DNA from: Plantago elongata
Lineage: Eukaryota; Streptophyta; Magnoliopsida; Lamiales; Plantaginaceae
DNA: 22,558 bases
Assembly: GCA_036897095.1 (NCBI GenBank)
Contig: JAYMSP010002769.1
Span: 1 to 22,558, forward strand
Direction: 5' to 3'
Shown here: piece after piece, positions 21,288 to 22,558 of the stretch
How the letters are laid out: every line of letters starts with the position of its first letter
Position numbering within the stretch: the stretch's first letter is position 1
Position numbers and translations under genes: made by a program
Notes under the pieces: generated by a model
Database searches by the model: none
Seen by the model: the letters and a program-made list of their open reading frames with translations, nothing else
Told to the model about the DNA's origin: nothing

Positions 21288-21440
21288 TTCCAAGTTAGGA
21301 AGCTCAGAATCAATTCTTTCGAAAACTGGATTAGTTTCTGGCAACCTTTCTGGAGACTTAGCCAAAGCGGCTGTGTCTATTTCCATTGGTGCTATTGAGG
21401 TCGCAACATTCTCCCCCGTCACCTTTTCTTCGGAATGAAC
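21288..21440 (-). pseudogene. E4 of the broken gene, 51 codons
   Basis: The exon is 153 nt between AATAG|GTT and GAA|GTAAGTG. It is open and in phase 0, encoding VHSEEKVTGENVATS...SELPNLE. Composition is acidic and Pro-rich, like its neighbours. Confidence 0.6.
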
Positions 21441-21523
21441 CTATTCGTAAAAGCAAAGTATTTGATTAAGTAAGTTGATTTTCACAAGTTATTCAAAAAG
21501 ATAATGATTCTTATTTTACATAC

Positions 21524-21631
21524 CTCCATAACATAAGGCTTAGAAATAATTTCTTCAGAAGATTTTTCAATCTCTGGAATCTCTTGAGCTTGTAGTGTTT
21601 CCACCACTGCAACTACTTTCTCAATTGGAGC
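21524..21631 (-). pseudogene. E3 of the broken gene, 36-codon module with damaged acceptor
   Basis: The exon is 108 nt, encodes APIEKVVAVV...KPYVME, and ends at a good GTATGT donor. The expected CAG|GCT acceptor reads CAA|GCT: plus-strand position 21632 is t where c is needed. The frame is open on both sides, so the loss looks recent. Confidence 0.55.
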
Positions 21632-21713
21632 TTGTATAGAGACAATTATGAAGTTAGAAACACAAGATTTCAATTAAGTACAAAATTATTTCTTTTCAGA
21701 GACAATAGACTAC

Positions 21714-21821
21714 CTGTTTCACAGGCTCTTGTTCTTGTGTTGCTAAGGTTGAAGGAACCTCTTCTTCATTCATAGGGGTGGGCAAAATTTCTTCCCCTTG
21801 CTGTAATGTCTCCATGAAAGC
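21714..21821 (-). pseudogene. E2 of the broken gene, 36-codon phase-0 module
   Basis: The exon runs from CAG|GCT (acceptor at 21823-21822) to CAG|GTAGTC. It is 108 nt, encodes AFMETLQQGEEI...EPVKQ, and has no stop. It has the same length and phase as E3, and starts with the same Ala codon as E3, E5 and E6. Confidence 0.6.
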
Positions 21822-22558
21822 CTGTAACAAAGGAAGTTTATGAGTAACTAGTTTAACATTTATTCAAATGTTTCACGAGTTAGATATAGACTACTATTGT
21901 TACATGCGTATCTTCAGGCACTGTGGCTTCCAAAATATGGCTTGAAGTTTCTGGTACTTCGGACCTTTCCTCTATTTGAACATTCTGAGTTCCCGTCTTA
22001 GAAGGTTGAGGAACCTGCTCAGGTGCAAGAATTTCTTCAGCAATCAAGTCTGTTGGCAACTTGAATGTGAAAGCAATGTTAGAATCTTCCATCATTCTGT
22101 CATCCACCGCCAAGCCTTCTTCTGCCTGTTGGGGTGTGACATCTTTAGCTGACATTTCTTGGATTGCATCTTCTGCACCCTTAGCTTTCTGGGTCAGAGA
22201 AGCTGAGCTAGAGGCTCCACCATAAGTCTCTATTCATGATATCTTGAGTACCATTGAAGTGGCACATCATCCTCGGAGTCAACATCAAAGTTTAGGACAA
22301 ACTCATCAATTTGATTGAGCTCATTCAAAAATAGCTATGGCATCTTGCCTATGCTCAAGGATCTCCTAACTGAGCTAGAATCCTTCTGGACTGGAAGGCG
22401 TCGTTAGCTTCAACATCTTGTGTTGCCCTTTCTGGTTGAGGAGTGTCATCAATGACAAGTTGTATCCTCTTCCTTGCCCTCGGTTTGTTGGTCCTTGGTT
22501 TCTTAGCAATTTGGACCTCAACCTGTATCTCTTCAGATACTCCATCTCCCTGAGCAAC

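Larger units (their letters stand above)
19170..22558 (-). pseudogene. Broken multi-exon gene for an acidic coiled-coil protein, family unknown
   Basis: Minus-strand reading gives plausible protein across six exons: E1 from the window edge to 21904, E2 21821-21714, E3 21631-21524, E4 21440-21288, E5 21203-21095, E6 from 21009 to about 19170, where a GTAAGT donor-like site occurs. Introns are about 80-92 bp. E1 starts with a basic stretch (KPRTNKPRARKR); E2-E5 are Glu/Pro/Val-rich; E6 holds a compact region (LDLLKIFQTITMKRHVKCFR...), an acidic run (SDEEEETDENDVD), then two coiled-coil stretches (LEEESKLSQEYQSLIEAKEA and LNQKEQAILRENQELRNEVQ). In-frame stops lie at 19394, 19406, 19625, 19920, 20022, 20151, 20621, 20911 and 22230; frame changes near 19918, 20349, 20744, 21145, 22323 and 22361. 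I recognise no family. Introns argue against a retrotransposon gag; a DNA-transposon accessory protein or an ordinary dead gene are alternatives. Confidence 0.7.

Noticed and set aside
19394..22232. Claim that the stops in the broken gene prove C-to-T decay
   Set aside because: Every stop codon can come from CAA, CAG or CGA by C-to-T, so the stops alone do not discriminate; only the lost acceptor adds weight.
1..22558. CRISPR array, operon or other prokaryotic system
   Set aside because: No regular repeat-spacer array or gene clusters; spliced genes and plant transposons show nuclear plant DNA.

Overview
The window is nuclear DNA of a flowering plant, most likely a eudicot. It is AT-rich, has many GT-AG introns, and carries hAT-, SINE- and Stowaway-like debris. 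The one intact gene encodes a plant-specific Polycomb protein whose text is close to Arabidopsis CURLY LEAF. I could not fix the family or genus.

Layout: (1) About 1-4,000 is gene-poor. It holds a decayed ORF, a GGCACGG-type minisatellite, a degenerate satellite of roughly 250-315 bp period, and a GC-rich insert with a perfect hairpin. (2) 4,289-16,911, minus strand, is a complete CLF-type E(z) histone H3K27 methyltransferase gene. I rebuilt 17 coding exons by hand; they splice in frame to 904 codons plus stop, and every junction is GT-AG. Introns 1, 3 and 4 are large (about 1.2, 3.4 and 2.4 kb) and hold nearly all the repeats: a 426-bp hAT-type MITE with an exact 8-bp target duplication, a tRNA-derived SINE, a Stowaway-like MITE and several tandem duplications. 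(3) 16,912-17,700 is the CLF leader and promoter side, with an overlapping upstream ORF and a cluster of strong hairpins. (4) About 17,700-19,100 is AT-rich and without a gene I can support. (5) About 19,170-22,558, minus strand, is a broken multi-exon gene for an acidic, coiled-coil protein. It has at least nine in-frame stops, about six frameshifts and one damaged splice acceptor. Three of its exons are about 108 bp and phase 0, which suggests exon duplication. I do not recognise its family.

The CLF product would act in Polycomb Repressive Complex 2, placing H3K27me3 to silence developmental genes. Nothing suggests that the broken gene works with it. The least explained item is the modular decayed gene at the right end; the cleanest new structural call is the hAT MITE in CLF intron 4.
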